Below are positions 18,501-33,278 of a DNA stretch of 64,000 nucleotides, piece after piece. The notes beneath the pieces were generated by a model. It was not told the DNA's origin, searched no databases, and worked only from the letters and a program-made list of their open reading frames with translations. Both the position numbers and the translations under genes were made by a program. Within the stretch, counting starts at the first letter, position 1; each line of letters starts with the position of its first letter. This DNA comes from Aristolochia californica (Eukaryota; Streptophyta; Magnoliopsida; Piperales; Aristolochiaceae): positions 17,354,467 to 17,418,466 of the forward strand of contig JARWKL010000003.1 of the NCBI GenBank assembly GCA_029961685.1. Direction: 5' to 3'.

Positions 18501-21500
18501 AAAATTATGGCATGCTTGACTCGGGTAAATATCCCACCGCACATTCACTAGAGAATTTAATGAGCATTTTTTATTCTCTTTATAAGATTTGGATCCATAG
18601 TTCATTTGCATCTTTAACATGTTTCAAGCAAACATATCCATAAACAAAACATGTGTAGAAATCCCCTTCTTATAAAATTCCAAGCGATTAGGGTTGAAGA
18701 AGTGGAATTTCCCAAACTTGGTTAACAAAACTTTTCTGTTCATTAGTGGTGTGTGAATAAATTTTCTTTACATACATTTCTAATTTTTTCCATACATAAA
18801 CTCTCAAATTTTCATTTTGTTGTGATCTATTTGGCTTTTCAAAAGTGGTTGCGGGATGAAGAGAAAGTGAAAACTCAAGTTTTGATTGAAGAAAAAAGTA
18901 TACATCTAAAATGGAAATGCACAAATGTAGAGAGAGATACTTCCAAAAAAGGGTCTGTAATTTTAGGGATTGTAAACTCTTTTTAGTTTTTAAGTAATAG
19001 GTTTTGCAATAGTCGGGAAAAGTGGGACGCTGGGGATTTTGAACTGAGTGTTGACACCCAATCCATAAGTTATTTCTTAAAAACAATATAGCCTGTTGCG
19101 CATGATTGACCAATAAATCACCTTACTATCATCTATGGTTGTTAGGTCAACTTTTTGTAAATTGGCAAAATAATGGCAGATCCATAGGTCATTTGCATCT
19201 TTAACATGTTTCAAGCATGCATATCCATATTTAAAACATGTGAGAAATCTCCTTCTTATAAAATTCCAAGCTATTAGAGTTCATTTGTGGTATGTGAAAA
19301 ATTTTCTGTACTTGCATTTTTTAATATTTTAAATATTTTCCCTACATTAACTCTAAAATTTTCATTTTACTGTGATCTATTTGCTTTATCAAAATTGTTT
19401 ACGGGATGAAGGGAAAATGAAAACTCAAGTTTTGATTTAAGAAAAATGTATACATCTAAAATGGAAATGCATAAATGTACAAAGAGATAATCCCAAAAAG
19501 CATCCATATTTTTTTATGGATTGTAAACTCTTTTGAGTTTTTATATATTAGGTTTTGCAATCATCGGTAAAACATGGAGGTGGGGGATTTTGAATTGATG
19601 TTGAACCCAATCCATAAGTCATTTCTTACAAAAAAAAGTCAGTTACGCATGATTGACCGATAAATAACCTTACAATCATCTATGATTGTTAGGTCAGCTT
19701 TTTGTAAATGGGCAAATTAATGGCTTGTTTGACTCTAATAAATATCCCACCCACGTTCACTTTAGAATTTAATGAGCATTTTTATTCTCTTTATAATGTA
19801 TCGATCCATAGGTCATTTGCACCTTTAACATGTTTCAAGCATGCATATCCATATTTAAAATATGTGTAGCAATCTCCTTCTTATAAAATTCCAAGCTATT
19901 AGGGTTGTACTAGTGGAATTTCCAAAACTTTTGTGTTCATTTTTTGTGTGTGAATAAAAATTCTTTACCAACTTTTGCTGTTGTTTTAAATCTTTTCCAC
20001 CCATGAACTCTAAAATTTTCATTTTTTTGTGATCAATTTTCCTTATCAAAATTGTTTACGGGATGAAGGGAAAGTGAAAACTCAAGTTTTGATATAAAAA
20101 AAATATTCATCTAAAATATAAATGCACAAATGTAGAGAGATAATTCCAAAAAGTGTCTGTGTTTTTTAGGGATTTATAACTCTTTTTAATTTTTATATAT
20201 TACGTTTTGCAATCGTCGGGAAAAGGGGGAGGCGGGGGATTTTTAACTGAGTGTTGACTCCCAATCCATAAGTCATTTATTACAAAAATAAATATAGCCC
20301 ATTTCGCATGATTGGCCGATAAATCACCTTACAATCATCTATGATTGTTTCGTCAAATTTTTGTAAATGGGCAAAATAATGGCTAGTTTGACTCAAGTAA
20401 ATATCCCACCACACGTTCACTTGAGAATTTAATGAGCATTTGTTATTGAGAATTTGTTATTCTCTTTAAAAGGTTTGTATCCATAGGTCATTTGCATCTT
20501 TAACATATTTAAAGCATGCATATCCATATTTAAAACTTGTGAAGAAATATCCTTTTTCAAAATTCCAAGCTATTAGGGTTGAACTAGTGGAATTATCCAA
20601 ACTTGGATAACAAAACTTTTGTGTTGATTTTTGGTGTGTGAATAAATTTTCTTTACTTACATTTGTTATTGTTTTAAATCTTTTCCATCCATCAACTCTA
20701 AAATTTTCAATTTTTTGTGATCAAATTTTCTTATCAAAATTGTTTACGAGATGAAGGAAAGTGAAAAAACAAGTTTTGATATAAGAAAAAATTATACATC
20801 TAAAATGGAAATGCAAAAATGTAGAGAGAGATAATTCCAAAAAGTGTTTGTATTTTTTAGGGATTGTAAACTCTTTTTAATTTTTATATATTAGGTTTTG
20901 CAATTGTCGGGAAAAGTGGGAGGCGGGGAATTTTTAACTGATTGTTGACTCCCAATCCAGAAGTCATTTCTTAAAAAGAATATATAGCCCATTACGCACG
21001 ATTGACCGATAAATCACCTTACAATCATCAATGATTGTTTCGTCAGCTTATGACTAGTTTGACTCAGGTAAATATCCCACTACACGTTCACTTGAGAATT
21101 TAATGAGGATTTGTTATTCTCTTTAAAAGGTTTGTATGCATAGGTCATTTGCATCTTTAACATGTTTAAAGCATGCATATCCATATTTAAAACTTGTGTA
21201 GAAATCTCCTTCTTATAAAATTCCAAGCTATTACGGTTGAACTAGTGGAATTATCCAAATTTGGATAACAAAACTTTTGTGTTCATTTTTTGTGTGGGAA
21301 TAATTTTATTTACATAAAATTGTTATTTTTTAAATATTTTCCGTACATGAACTCAAAAAATTTCATTTTGTTGTGATCTATTTGCCTTATCAAAACTGTT
21401 TACTGGATGAAGGGAAAGTTAAAATTCAAGTTTTGATTTAAGAAAAAAGTATACATCTTAAATGGAAATGTAAAAATTTAGAGAGAGATAATACCAAAAT

Positions 21501-23828
21501 TTTTCTGTAATTTTTTGGGATTTTAAACTCTTTTTAGCTTTTATATAATAGGTTTTGCAATCGTCGGGAAAAGGGGGAGGCGGGGGATTTTTAATTGAGT
21601 TTTGACTCCCAATCCATAACTCATTTCTTACAAAAAAACGTATAGCCCATTACTGATGATTGACCGATAAATCAGCTTACAATCGTCTATGATTATTAGG
21701 TCAGCTTTTTTTAAATGGGAAAAATAATGGTTTGTTTTACTTAGGTAAATATCCCACCACACCTTCACATGAGAACTTAATGAGCAGTTTTTATTTTCTA
21801 TAAAAGGTTTGGATCCATAGGTCATTTCCATCTTTAGCATGTTTCAAGCATGCATATCCATATTTAAAACATGTGTAGAAATCTCCTTCATATAAAATTC
21901 CTAGGGTTGAACTAGTGGAATTTCCAAAACTTGGATAACAAAACTTTTGTGTTCATTTGTGGTGTGTGAATCAGTTTTCTGTACTTACATTTGTTATTGT
22001 TTTAAATTTTTTCCATACATAAACTCTAAAATTTTCATTTTGTTGTTTTCAATTTGCCTTATCAAAATTGTTTTCGGGATGAAGGGGAAAGTGAAAACTC
22101 AAGTTGTGATTTATGAAAAAAGTATACATCTTAAATGGAAATGCAAAAATGTAGAGAGAGATAATTCCAAAAAGTGTCTGCAATTTTTAGGGATTGTAAA
22201 TTATTTTTAGTTTTTTTTGAGTTAGGTTTTGCAATGGTCGGTAAAATGGGGAGGCGAGGGATTTTTAACTGAGTGTTGACTCCCAATCCATATGTAATTT
22301 CAGACAAAAAAATACATTATGTTACGCATGATTGGCCTATAAATTACCTTATATTCATCTATGATTGTTAGGTCAGCTTTTGGTAAATAGGCAAAATAAT
22401 GGCTTGTTTAACTTGGGTAAAAATCCCTCCACATGTTGACTTTTGAATTTGATGAGAATTTTTTATTCTCTTTAAAAGGTTTGGATCCATAGGTCATTTG
22501 CATCTTTAACATGTTTCAAACATGCAGATTCATATTTAAAACATGTGTAGAAATCTCCTTGTTATAAAGTTCCAAGCTATTTGCGGTAAACTAGTGGAAT
22601 TTCCAAGACTTGGATAACAAAACTTTTGGTTTCAGTTGTGGTGTGTGAATAATTTTTCTTTAGATACATTTGTTATTTTTTTATATCTTTTCCATCAATC
22701 AACTCTAAAATTTTCATTTTTTTGAGATAAAAAATCCTTTTCAAAATTGTCTACGGGATGTAGGGAAAGTGAAAATTCAAGTTTTGATTTAAGAAAAATG
22801 TATACATCTAAAAGGGAAATGCAAAAATATAGAGAGAGATAATTCCAAAAAGTGTTTGTAATTATTAGGGATTGTAAAATCTTTTTAGTTTTAATATATT
22901 AGGTTTTACAATCGTCGAGAAATGGGGGAGGCAGGGGATTTTGAACTGAGTGTTGACTCCCAATTTGTAAGTTATTTCTTGCAAAAAAAAATCCCGTTAC
23001 ACATGATTGACCGATAAATTACATTACAATCATTTATGATTGTTAGGTCAGCTTTTTGTAAATCGACAAAATAATGACATGTTTGACTGGGGTAAATACC
23101 CCACCGCACGTTCACTTGAGAATTTAATGAGCATTTGTTATTCTCCTCAAAAGGTTTGGATCCATAGGTCATTTGAGTCTTTAAGATGTTTCAAGCATGC
23201 TTATCCATATTTAAAACATGTGTAGAAATCTCCTTCTTATAAAATTCAAAGCTATTAGGGTTAAACTAGTGGAATTTCTCAAACTTGGATAAAAAGTTTT
23301 TGTGTTCATTTGTGGTGTGTGAATTAATTTTCATTACTTATATTTGTTATTGTTTCAAATCCTTTCCATATATAAACTCTAAAATTTTCATTTTGTTGAG
23401 TTCCATTTGCCTTTTCAAAATTTTTTACGGGATGAAGGGAAAGTGAAAATTCATGTTTTGATTTAAGAAAAAAGTATACATCTAAAATGGAAATGCACAA
23501 ATGTTGAGAGAGATAATTCCAAAAAGTGTCTGTAATTTTTAGGGATTGTAAACTCTTTTCAGTTTTTATATGCTAGGTTTTGCTATCGTTGGGAAAAGGG
23601 GGAGGCTAGAGATTATGAACTGACTGTGTACTACCAATCCATAAGTCATTTCTTACAAAACAAATATAGACAGTTATGCATGATTGACCCATAAATTACC
23701 TTACAATCATCTTTGATTGTTAGGTCAGCTTTTTGTAAATGGGCAAAATAATGACATGTTTGACTCGGGTCCCACCGCTCGTTCACTTGAGAATTTAATG
23801 AGCATTTGTTATTCTCTTGAAAAGGTTT

Positions 23829-24504
23829 GGATCCATAGGTCATTTTCATCTTTAACATGTTTCAAGCATGCATATCCATATTTAAAACATGTGTAGAAAT
23901 CTCCTTCTCATAAAATTCCAAGTTATTCGGGTTGAACTAGTCGAATTTCCCAAACTTTGATAACAAAAATTTTGTGTTCGTTTGATGTGTGTTAATAAAT
24001 TTTCTTTATTTACATTTGTTGTTGTTTAAGTTTTTTCCATACATAAACTCTAATGTTTTCAATTTTTTGTGATCTATTTGTCTTATCAAATTTATTTACG
24101 GGATGAAGGGAAAGAGAAAACTCAAGTTTTGATTTAAGAAAAAAGTATAAATCTAAAATGTACATGCACAAATGTAGAGAGAGAAAATTCCAAAAAGTGT
24201 CTGTAATTTTTACGGATTGGAAACTCTTTTTAGTTTTTATGTATTAGGTTTTGCAATCGTCGGGAAAAGGGGGAGGCAGGGGATTTTGAGCCGAGTGTTG
24301 ACTCCCAATCCTTAAGTCATTTGTTAAGAAATAAATACAGCCCGTTATGCATGATTGACCGATAAATCACCTTACAATCATCTATGAATATTAGGTTAGC
24401 TTTTTGTAAATGGGAAAAAATAATGGCTTGTTTGTCATGGGTAAATCCCACTGCACGTTCACTTGAGAATTTAATGAGCATTTGTTATTCTCCTCAAAAT
24501 GTTT
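23829..24504. repeat. Representative satellite B monomer
   Basis: A 676-bp unit, anchor to anchor. In order it holds: catttKcatctttaacatg; the gcatgcatatcc motif; an aaattccaag/gttgaactag block; the tgaataaattttctttat block; the gggatgaagggaaagagaaaac block; tgtagagagaga; the G-rich island near 24259-24283; the aagtcattt...ttaa block where both LTR insertions of the window map; the gattgaccgataaatcacc block; and the dyad, decayed in this copy. Confidence 0.85.
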
Positions 24505-27500
24505 GGATCCATAGGTCATTTGCATCTTTAACATGTTTCAAGCATTCGTATCCATATTTAAAACATGTGTTGAAATCTCCTTCTCATCAAATTTCAAGTT
24601 ATTAGGGTTGAACTAGTGGAATTTCCCAAACTTGGATAACAAAACATTTTTGTTCATTTGTGGTGTGTGTATAAATTTTTTTTACTTACATTTTTTGTTG
24701 TTTCAATTTTTTCCAGACATAAAATCTAATGTTTTCAATTTTTTGTGATCTATTTGCCTTATCAAAATTGTTTACGGGATGAAGGGAAAGAGAAAACTCA
24801 AGTTTTGATTTAAGAAAAAAATACATCTAAAAAGGACACGCACAAATATAAAGAGAGATAATTCCAAAAATTTTATGCAATTTTCGGGGATTGTAAAATT
24901 TTTTTTTTATATGTTAAGTTTTGTAATCATCGGAAAAAGGGGGATGCGGGGGATTTATAACTGAGTGATGACTCCCAATCCATAAGTGGTTTCTTACAAA
25001 ACAAAATATAGCCCGTTACACATGATTGACCGATAAATGACTTGACAATTATCTTTGAATGTTAGGTCAACTTTTTGTAAATGGGCAAAATAATGACTTG
25101 TTTGAGTTGGGTAAATATGCCACCACACGTTCACTTGAGAATTTATTGACCATTTGTTATTCTCTTTCAAAGGTTTGGAGCTATAGGTCATTTGCATCTT
25201 TAACATGTTTCAAGCATGCATATCCATATTTAAAACATGTGTTTAAATCTCCTTCCTATAAATTTCTAAGATATTAGGGTTGAACAAGTGGAATTTCCCA
25301 AGCTTGGAGAACAAAACTTTTTTGTCCATTTGTTGTGTGTGAATAAATTTTCTTTACAAACAGTTTTTATTATTTTAAATTTTTTCTATACATAAACTAT
25401 AAAATTTTCATTTTGTTGTGATCCATTTGCCTTATCAAAATTGTTTCGGAATGAAGGGAAAGTAAAAACTCAAGTTTTGATTTAAGAAAAAAGTATACAT
25501 CTAAACTGGAAATGCACAAATGTAGAGAGAGATAATTCCAGAAATTGTCTGCAATTCTTAAAGATTGTACACTCTTTTTAGTTTTTATATATTTGGTTTT
25601 GCAATCGTTGGGAAAAGGGGGAGGGAGGGGATGACTACCAATCCATATGTCATTTCTTACAAAAAAAAATATAGCCCATTACGCATGATTGTCCGATAAA
25701 TAACCTTACAATCATCTTTGATTGTTAGGTCAACTTTTTGTAAATGGGCCAAATAATGGCTTGTTTGACTTAGGTAAATATCGCACCACATGTTCACTTG
25801 AGAATTTAATGAGCACTTTTTATTCTCTTTAAAAGGTTTGGATCCATAGGTCATTTGCATCTTTAGCATGTTTCAAGCATGCATATCAATATTTAAAACA
25901 TGCGTAGAAATCTCCTTCTTATAAAATTCCAAGCTATTAAGGTTAAACTAGTGGAATTTCCCAAACTTTGACAACAAAACTTTTGTGTTCATTTGTGGGC
26001 GTGAATAAATTTTCTTTACTAACATTTGTTAATGTTTTAAATTTTTTCCATACATCAACTCTAAAATTTTCATTTTGTTGTGTTCTATTTGCCTTATAAA
26101 AATTGTTTATGGGATGAAGGGAAAGTGAAAACTCAAGTTTTAATTTAAGAAAAAAGTATACATCTGAAATGGAAATGCATAAAAGTAGAGAGAGATAATT
26201 CCAAAAAGTGTTTGTAATTTTTATGGATTTTAAACTCTTTTTAGTTTTTATATGTTAGGTTTTGCAATCGTCGGGAAAATGGGGAGTTGGGGAATTTTTA
26301 ATTGAGTGTTCACTTCCAATCCATAAGTCATTTCTTAAAAAAATAAAATTGTAGCCCGTTCCACATGATTGATCGATAAATCAACTTACAATCATCAATC
26401 ATTGTTTGGTCAGCTTTTTGTAAATGACCAAAATAATGGCTTGTTTGATTCGGGTAAATATACCACCGCATGTTCACTTGAGAATTTAATGAGAATTTAT
26501 TATTCTCTTTAAAAGGTTTGGATCCATAGGTCATTCGCATCTTTAACATGTTTCAAGCATGCATATCCATATTTAAAACATGTGTACAAATCTTCTTCTT
26601 ATAAAATTCCACGCTATTAAGGGGTAACTAGTGGAATTTCCCAAACTTTGATAACAAAACTTTTGTGTTCATTTGTGGTGTGTGAATAAATTTTCTTTAC
26701 TAATATTTGCTAATGTTTTAAATTTTTTCCATACATCAACTCTAAAATTTTCATTTTGTTGTGTTCTATTTGCCTTATAAAAATTGTTTATGGGATAAAC
26801 GGAAAGTGTAAACTCAAGTTTTGATTTAAGAAAAAATTATACATCTGAAATGGAAATGCACTAATATAGACAGTAATAATCCATAAAATGTTACTGTAAT
26901 TTTTAGGTATTGTAAACTCTTTTTAGTTTTTTTATATTCGGTTTTGCAATCGTCGGTAAAAGAGGGGGAGGGATTTTTAACTGAGTGTTGACTCCAAATC
27001 CATAAGTCATTTCTTACAAAAAAAATATAGCCCGTTATGCATGATTGGCCGATAAATCACCTTACAATCAACTATGATTGTTAGGTCAGCTTTTTGTAAA
27101 TGGGCAAATAATGGCTTGTTTGACTCGGCTAAATATCGCACCGCACGTTCACTTGAGAATTTAATGAGCATTTGTTATTCTCTTTAAAAGGTTTTGATCC
27201 ATAGGTCATTTGCGTCTTTAACGTGTTAGAAGCATGCATATCTATTTTTAAAACATGTGTAGAAATCTCCTTCTTATAAAATTCCAAGCTATTTGGGTTG
27301 AACTAGTGGAATATCCAAAACTTGGACAACAAAACTTTTGCGTTTATTTGTGATGTGTGAATAAATTTTCTTTACTTAAATTTGTTATTGTTTTAAATAT
27401 TTTCCATTCATCAAGTCTTTATAATTTTCATTTTTGTTGTGATCTATTTGCCTTATCAAAATAGTTTACGGGATGAAGGGAAAGTGAAAACTCAAGTTTT

Positions 27501-30500
27501 GATTTAAGCAAAAAGTATACATCTAAAATGGAAATTCACAAATTTAGAGAGAGATTATTCCAAAAATAATATGTATTTTTTAGGGATTGTAAACTATTTT
27601 TATTTTTTATATATTAGGTTTTGCAATCGTCGGGAAAGAGGGGAGGCTGGGGATTTTTAACTGAGTGAAGACTCTCAATCCATAAGTCATTTCTTACAAA
27701 AAAAATATAGCCCATTACCCATGATTGACCGATAAATCACCTTATAATCATCTATGTTTTTTAGGTTAGTTTTTTGTAAATAGGCAAAATAATGTCTTGT
27801 TAGACACGAGTAAATATCCCACAACACGTTCACTTGAGAATTTAATGAGCATTTGTTATTCTCTTTAAAAAGGTTTGGATCCATAGGTTATTTTCATCTT
27901 TAACATGTTTCAAGCATGCATATTCATATTTAAAACATGTGTTGAAATCTCCTTCTTATAAAATTCCAAGCTATTAGGGTTGAACTAGTGGAATTACCCA
28001 AACTTGGATAACAAAACTTTTGTGTTCATTTGTGGTGTGTGAATAAGTTTTCTTCACTTACATTTGTTATTTTTTAAATCTTTTCCTTACATAAAATCTA
28101 AATTTTTCATTTTTTTGTGATCTATTTGGCCGATCTAAATTGTTTACGGGATGAAGGGAAAGTGAAAACTCAAGTTTTAATTTAAGAAAAAAGTATACAT
28201 CAAAATGGAAATGCTCAAATGTAGAGAGAGATAATTCCAAAAAGTGTCTGTAATTTTTTGGGATTGTAAAATCCTTTTAGTTTTTATATATTAGGTTTTG
28301 CAATCGTCGGGAAATGGGGAGGCAAGGGATTTCTAACAGAGTGTTGACTCCCAATCCATAAGTAATTTCTTACAAAAAAAATATAGCTCGTTACGTATGA
28401 TTGGCAGATAAATCACCTTACAATCTTCTATGATTGTTAGGCCAACTTTTTGTAAAAGGGCAAAATAATGGCTTGTTTGACTCGGGTAAATATCCCACCG
28501 CACCTTCACTTGAGAATTTAATAAGCATTTGTTATTCTCTTTAAAAGGTGTTATCCTTAGGTCATTTACATCTTTAACATGTTTCAAGGCATGCATATCT
28601 ATATTTAAAACATGTGTAGAAATCTCCTTCTTATAAAATTCCAAGCTATTAGGATTGAAATAATGGAATTTCCAAAACATGGATAACGTGGTGTGTGAAT
28701 AAATCTTATTTACTTACATTTGTTATTGTTTTAAATTTTTTTCCTTATAAAACTCTAAAATTTTCATTTTCTTGTGATCTATGTGCCTTATCAAAATTGT
28801 TGATGTGAAGAAAGGAAAGTGATAACTCAATTTTTCATTTAAGAAAATGTATATATGTAAAATGGAAAGGCACAAATGTAGAGAGAGATAATTCCAAAAA
28901 GTGTCCATAATTTTTAGGGATTGTGAACTCTTTTTAGTTTTTATTTATTAGGTTTTGCAACCGTCGGGTAAAGGGGGAGGCGGGGATTTTGAACAATGTG
29001 TTGACTCCCAATCCATAAGTCATTTCTTACAAAAATAATAAAGGCCGTTACACATGGTTCACCGGCAAATCACTTGACAATAAGCTTTTTGAAAATGGGC
29101 AAAATAATGGCTTGTTTGACTCGGGTAAATATCCCACTGCTCGTTCACTTGAGAATTTAATGAGCATTTGTTATTCTCTTTAAAAGGTTTGGATCTATAG
29201 GTCATTTGCATCTTTAACATGTTTCAAGGATGCATATCCATATTTAAAACTTGTGTAGAAATCTCCTTCTTATAAAATTCCAAGCAATTAGGGTTGAACA
29301 ACTGGAATTTCCCAAACTTGGAAACTAAACTTTTGAGTTCATTTGTGTTGTGTGAATAATTTTTATTTACTTACATTATTTATTATTTGAAATATTTTCA
29401 ATACTTTAACTCTAAAATTTTCATTTTGTTGTGATCGATTTTCCTTATCAAAATTGTTTACGGGATGAAGGGAAAGTGAAAACTCAAGTTTTGATTTAAG
29501 AAAAAAATATACATCTAAAATAGAAAAGCATAAATGTAGAGAGAGATAATTCCAAAAAGGGTCTGAAATTTTTAGGGATTGTAAACTCTTTTTAGTTTTT
29601 ATTTATTTTCTTTTTCAATCAACGGGAAAATGGGGAGGCGGGGGATTTTGAATTGAGTGTTGACTCCCAATCCATCTGTCATTTCTTACAAAAATAATAT
29701 AGCCCATTACGCATGATTGAACGGTAAATCACCTGACAATCATCTATGATTGTTAGGTCTGCTTTTTCTAAATGGAAAAAATAATGGCTTGTTTGATTCG
29801 GTAAAATATCCCACCGCACGTTCACTTGAGAATTTAATGAGCATTTGTTATTCTCTTTAAATTGTTTAAGATCTGTTGGTCATTTGCATCTTTAGCATGT
29901 TTCAAGCATGCATATCCATATTTAAAACAAATGCTAAAATCTCCTTCTTATAAAATTCCAAGCTATTAGGGGGTAACTAGTGGCATTTCCGAAACATGGA
30001 TAACAAAACTTTTGTGTTCATTTGTCGTGTGAGAATAAATTTTCTTTACTTAATTTTTTTAATATTTTCCATACTTTAACTCTAAAATTTTCATTTTGAT
30101 GTGATCTATTTGCCTTATCAAAATTGTTTTGGGATGAACGAAAAATGAAAACTCAAGTTTTGATTTAAGAAAAAATTATACATCTAAAATAGAAATGCAT
30201 AAATTTAGAGAGAGATAATTCCAAAAAGTGTCTATAATTTTTAGGGATTTTCAACTCTTTTTAGCTTTTATATATTAGGTTTTGGAATCATCGGGAAAAG
30301 ATGGAGGTGGTGGATTTTGAACTGAGTGTTGACTCCCAATCCATAAGTCATTTCTTACAAAATAAATAGCCAATTACGCATGATTGACCTATAAATCACC
30401 TTAAAATTAACTATGATTGTTAGGTCAACTTTTTGTAAATGGGCAAATTAATGGCTTGTTTGTCTCTGGTAAATATCCCACCGCACGTTCACTTGAGAAT

Positions 30501-30969
30501 TTAATGAGCATTTGTTATTCTCTTTATAAGGTTTGGATCCATAGGTCATTTGCATCTTTAACATGTTTCAAGCATGCATATCCATATTTAAAACATTTTT
30601 AGAAATCTCCTTCTAATAAAATTCCAAGCTATTTGGGTTCAACTAGTGGAATTTCCCAAACTTGGATAACAAAAATTTTGTGTTCATTTGTGGTGTGTGA
30701 ATAAATTTTCTTTACTTACATTTGTTATTGTCTTAAATCTTTTCCATACATCAGCTCTCTAAAATTTTCATTTTTTTGTGTGCTATTTTTCTTATATAAA
30801 TTGTTTACGGGATGAAGGGAAAGTGAAAACTCAAGATTTGATTTAAGCAAAAAGTTTACATCTAAAATGGAAATGCACAAATGTAGAGATAGATAATTCC
30901 AAAAAGTTTATGTATTTTTTAGGGATTGTAAAATCTTTTTATTTTTTATATATTAGGTTTTGCAATCAT

Positions 30970-31160
30970 CGGGAAACGAGGTAGGCAAGGGAGTGTTGAC
31001 TCCTAATCCATAAGTCATTTTAAAAAAAAAAATACAGCCCATTACGCTTGATAGATAGATAAAGGGGGAGGAAGGGGGCTTTTAACTGAGTGTTTACACC
31101 CAATCCATAAGTCATTTCTTACAAAAACATAGCCCGTTACGCATGATAAATCACTTTAAA
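30970..31160. repeat. Local duplication of the G-rich and aagtcatt region in one monomer
   Basis: The order gagtgttgactcc, aatccataagtcatt, A-run, cccattacg appears. The sequence then steps back to aaagggggaggaaggggg and repeats the same blocks, giving a 755-bp spacing between anchors 30535 and 31290. Confidence 0.75.
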
Positions 31161-33278
31161 TTCATCTATGATTGTTAGGTCAGCTTTTTATAAATGGGCA
31201 AAAAAATAGCTTGTTTGACTTGGGTAAATATCCCACCATACATTCAGTTGAGAATTTAATGAGCATTTGTTATTCTCTTCAAAAGGTTTGGATCCATAGG
31301 TCATTTGCATCTTTAACATGTTTCAAACATGCATATCCATATTTAAAACATGTGTGGAAATCTCCTTCTTATAAAATTCCAAGCTATTCGGGTTCAACTA
31401 GTGGAATTTCCATAACTTCGATGACAAAACTTTTGTGTTCATTTGTGGTGTGTGAATAAATTTTCTTTACTAATATTTGTTGTTGATTTAATTTTTTTCC
31501 ATATATAAACTCTAAAGTTTTAAATATTTTGTTATCTATTGACCTTTTTAAAATTGTTGACGGATGAAGGGAAAGTGAAAACTCAAGTTTTGAATTAAGA
31601 AAAAAGTATACTTATTAAAAGGGAATGCAAAAATGTACAGAGAGATAATTCCAAAAAGTTTTTGTAATTTTTAGGGATTTTAAACTCTTTTTAGTTTTAA
31701 TATATTAGGTTTTGCAATCGTCGGGAAATGGGGAAGGCATGGGATTTTTAACTAAGTGATGACTCCCAATCCATAAGTCATTTCTTACAAAAAAAAATAG
31801 TCTATTACGCAGAATTGATCGATAAAATACCTTACAATCATCTATGATTGTTAGGTTAGCCTTTTGTAAATGAGAAAATTAATGGCTTGTTTGACTCGGG
31901 AAAATATCCCACCGCACGTTCACTTGAGAATTTAATAAACATTTGTTATTCTCTTTAAAAGGTTAGGATCTATTGGTCATTTCAATCTTTAACATGTTTC
32001 AAGAATGCATATCAATAATTAAAAAATGCGTAGAAATCTCCTTTTCATAAAATTCCAAGCTATTAGGGTTTGACTAGAGGAATTTCTCAAACTTTGATAA
32101 CAAAACTTTTGTGTTCATTTGTGGTGTGTGAATAAATTTTATTTACTAACATTTGTTAATGTTTTAAATTTTTTCCGTACACCAACTCTTAAATTTTCAT
32201 TTTGTTGTGTTCTATTTTCCTATGAAAAAATTATTTATGGGATGAAGGGAAAGTGAAAACTAAAGTTTTGATTTAAGAAAAAAGTATACATCTGAAATGG
32301 AAATGCACAAAAGTAGAGATAAATAATTCCAAAAAGTTATGTAATTTTTAGGGATTTTGAACTCTTTTTAATTTTTATATATTAGGTTTTGCAATCGTTG
32401 GGAAAATGGGAAGGAGGGGGATTTTTAATTGAGTGTTGAATCCCAATCCATAAGTCATTTCTTACAAAAAAACATTATAGCCCTTTACACATGATTGACC
32501 GATAAATCACCTTACAACCATCAATGCTTGTTTGGTCAGCTTTTTGTAAATGGCCAAAATAATGGCTTGTTTGACTCGGGTAAATATAACATCGCCTGTT
32601 CACTTGAGAATTTAATGAGAATCTTTAACATGTTTCAAGCATGCATATCCATATTTAAAACAAGTGTAGAAATCTCCTTCTTCAAAAATTTCAAGCTAAT
32701 AGGGTTGAACTAGTGGAATTTCCCAAACATGGATAACTAAACTTTTGTGTTCATTTGTGGCGTGTCAATAAATTTTCTTTACTTAAATTTGTAATATTTT
32801 AAAATCTTTTCCATACATAAATTCTAAAATTTTCATTTTGTTATGATCTATTTGCCTTATCAAAATTGTTATCGGGATGAAGGAAATGTCTGAAGTTTTG
32901 ATTTATGAAAAATGTATACATCTAAAATGGAAATGCACAAATGTAGAGAGAGATAATTAAAAAAAAAGTGACTCCAATTTTTAAGGATTTTAAACTCTTT
33001 TTAGTTTTTTGATATTAGGTTTTGCAATCGTCGGTAAAAGGGGGAGGCGAGGGATTTTTAACCGAGTGTTGACTCCCAATCCATAAGTCATTTCTTTAAA
33101 AAAAAAAATATAGCCCGTTATGCATGATTGGCTGATAAATTACCTTACAATCATCTATGATTGTTAGGTCAGCTTTTTGTAAATGGGCAAAATAATGGTT
33201 TGTTTGACTCGGGTAACTATAGCACCGCAATTTCACTTGAGAATTTAATGAGCATTTGTTATTCCCTTTAAAAGGTTT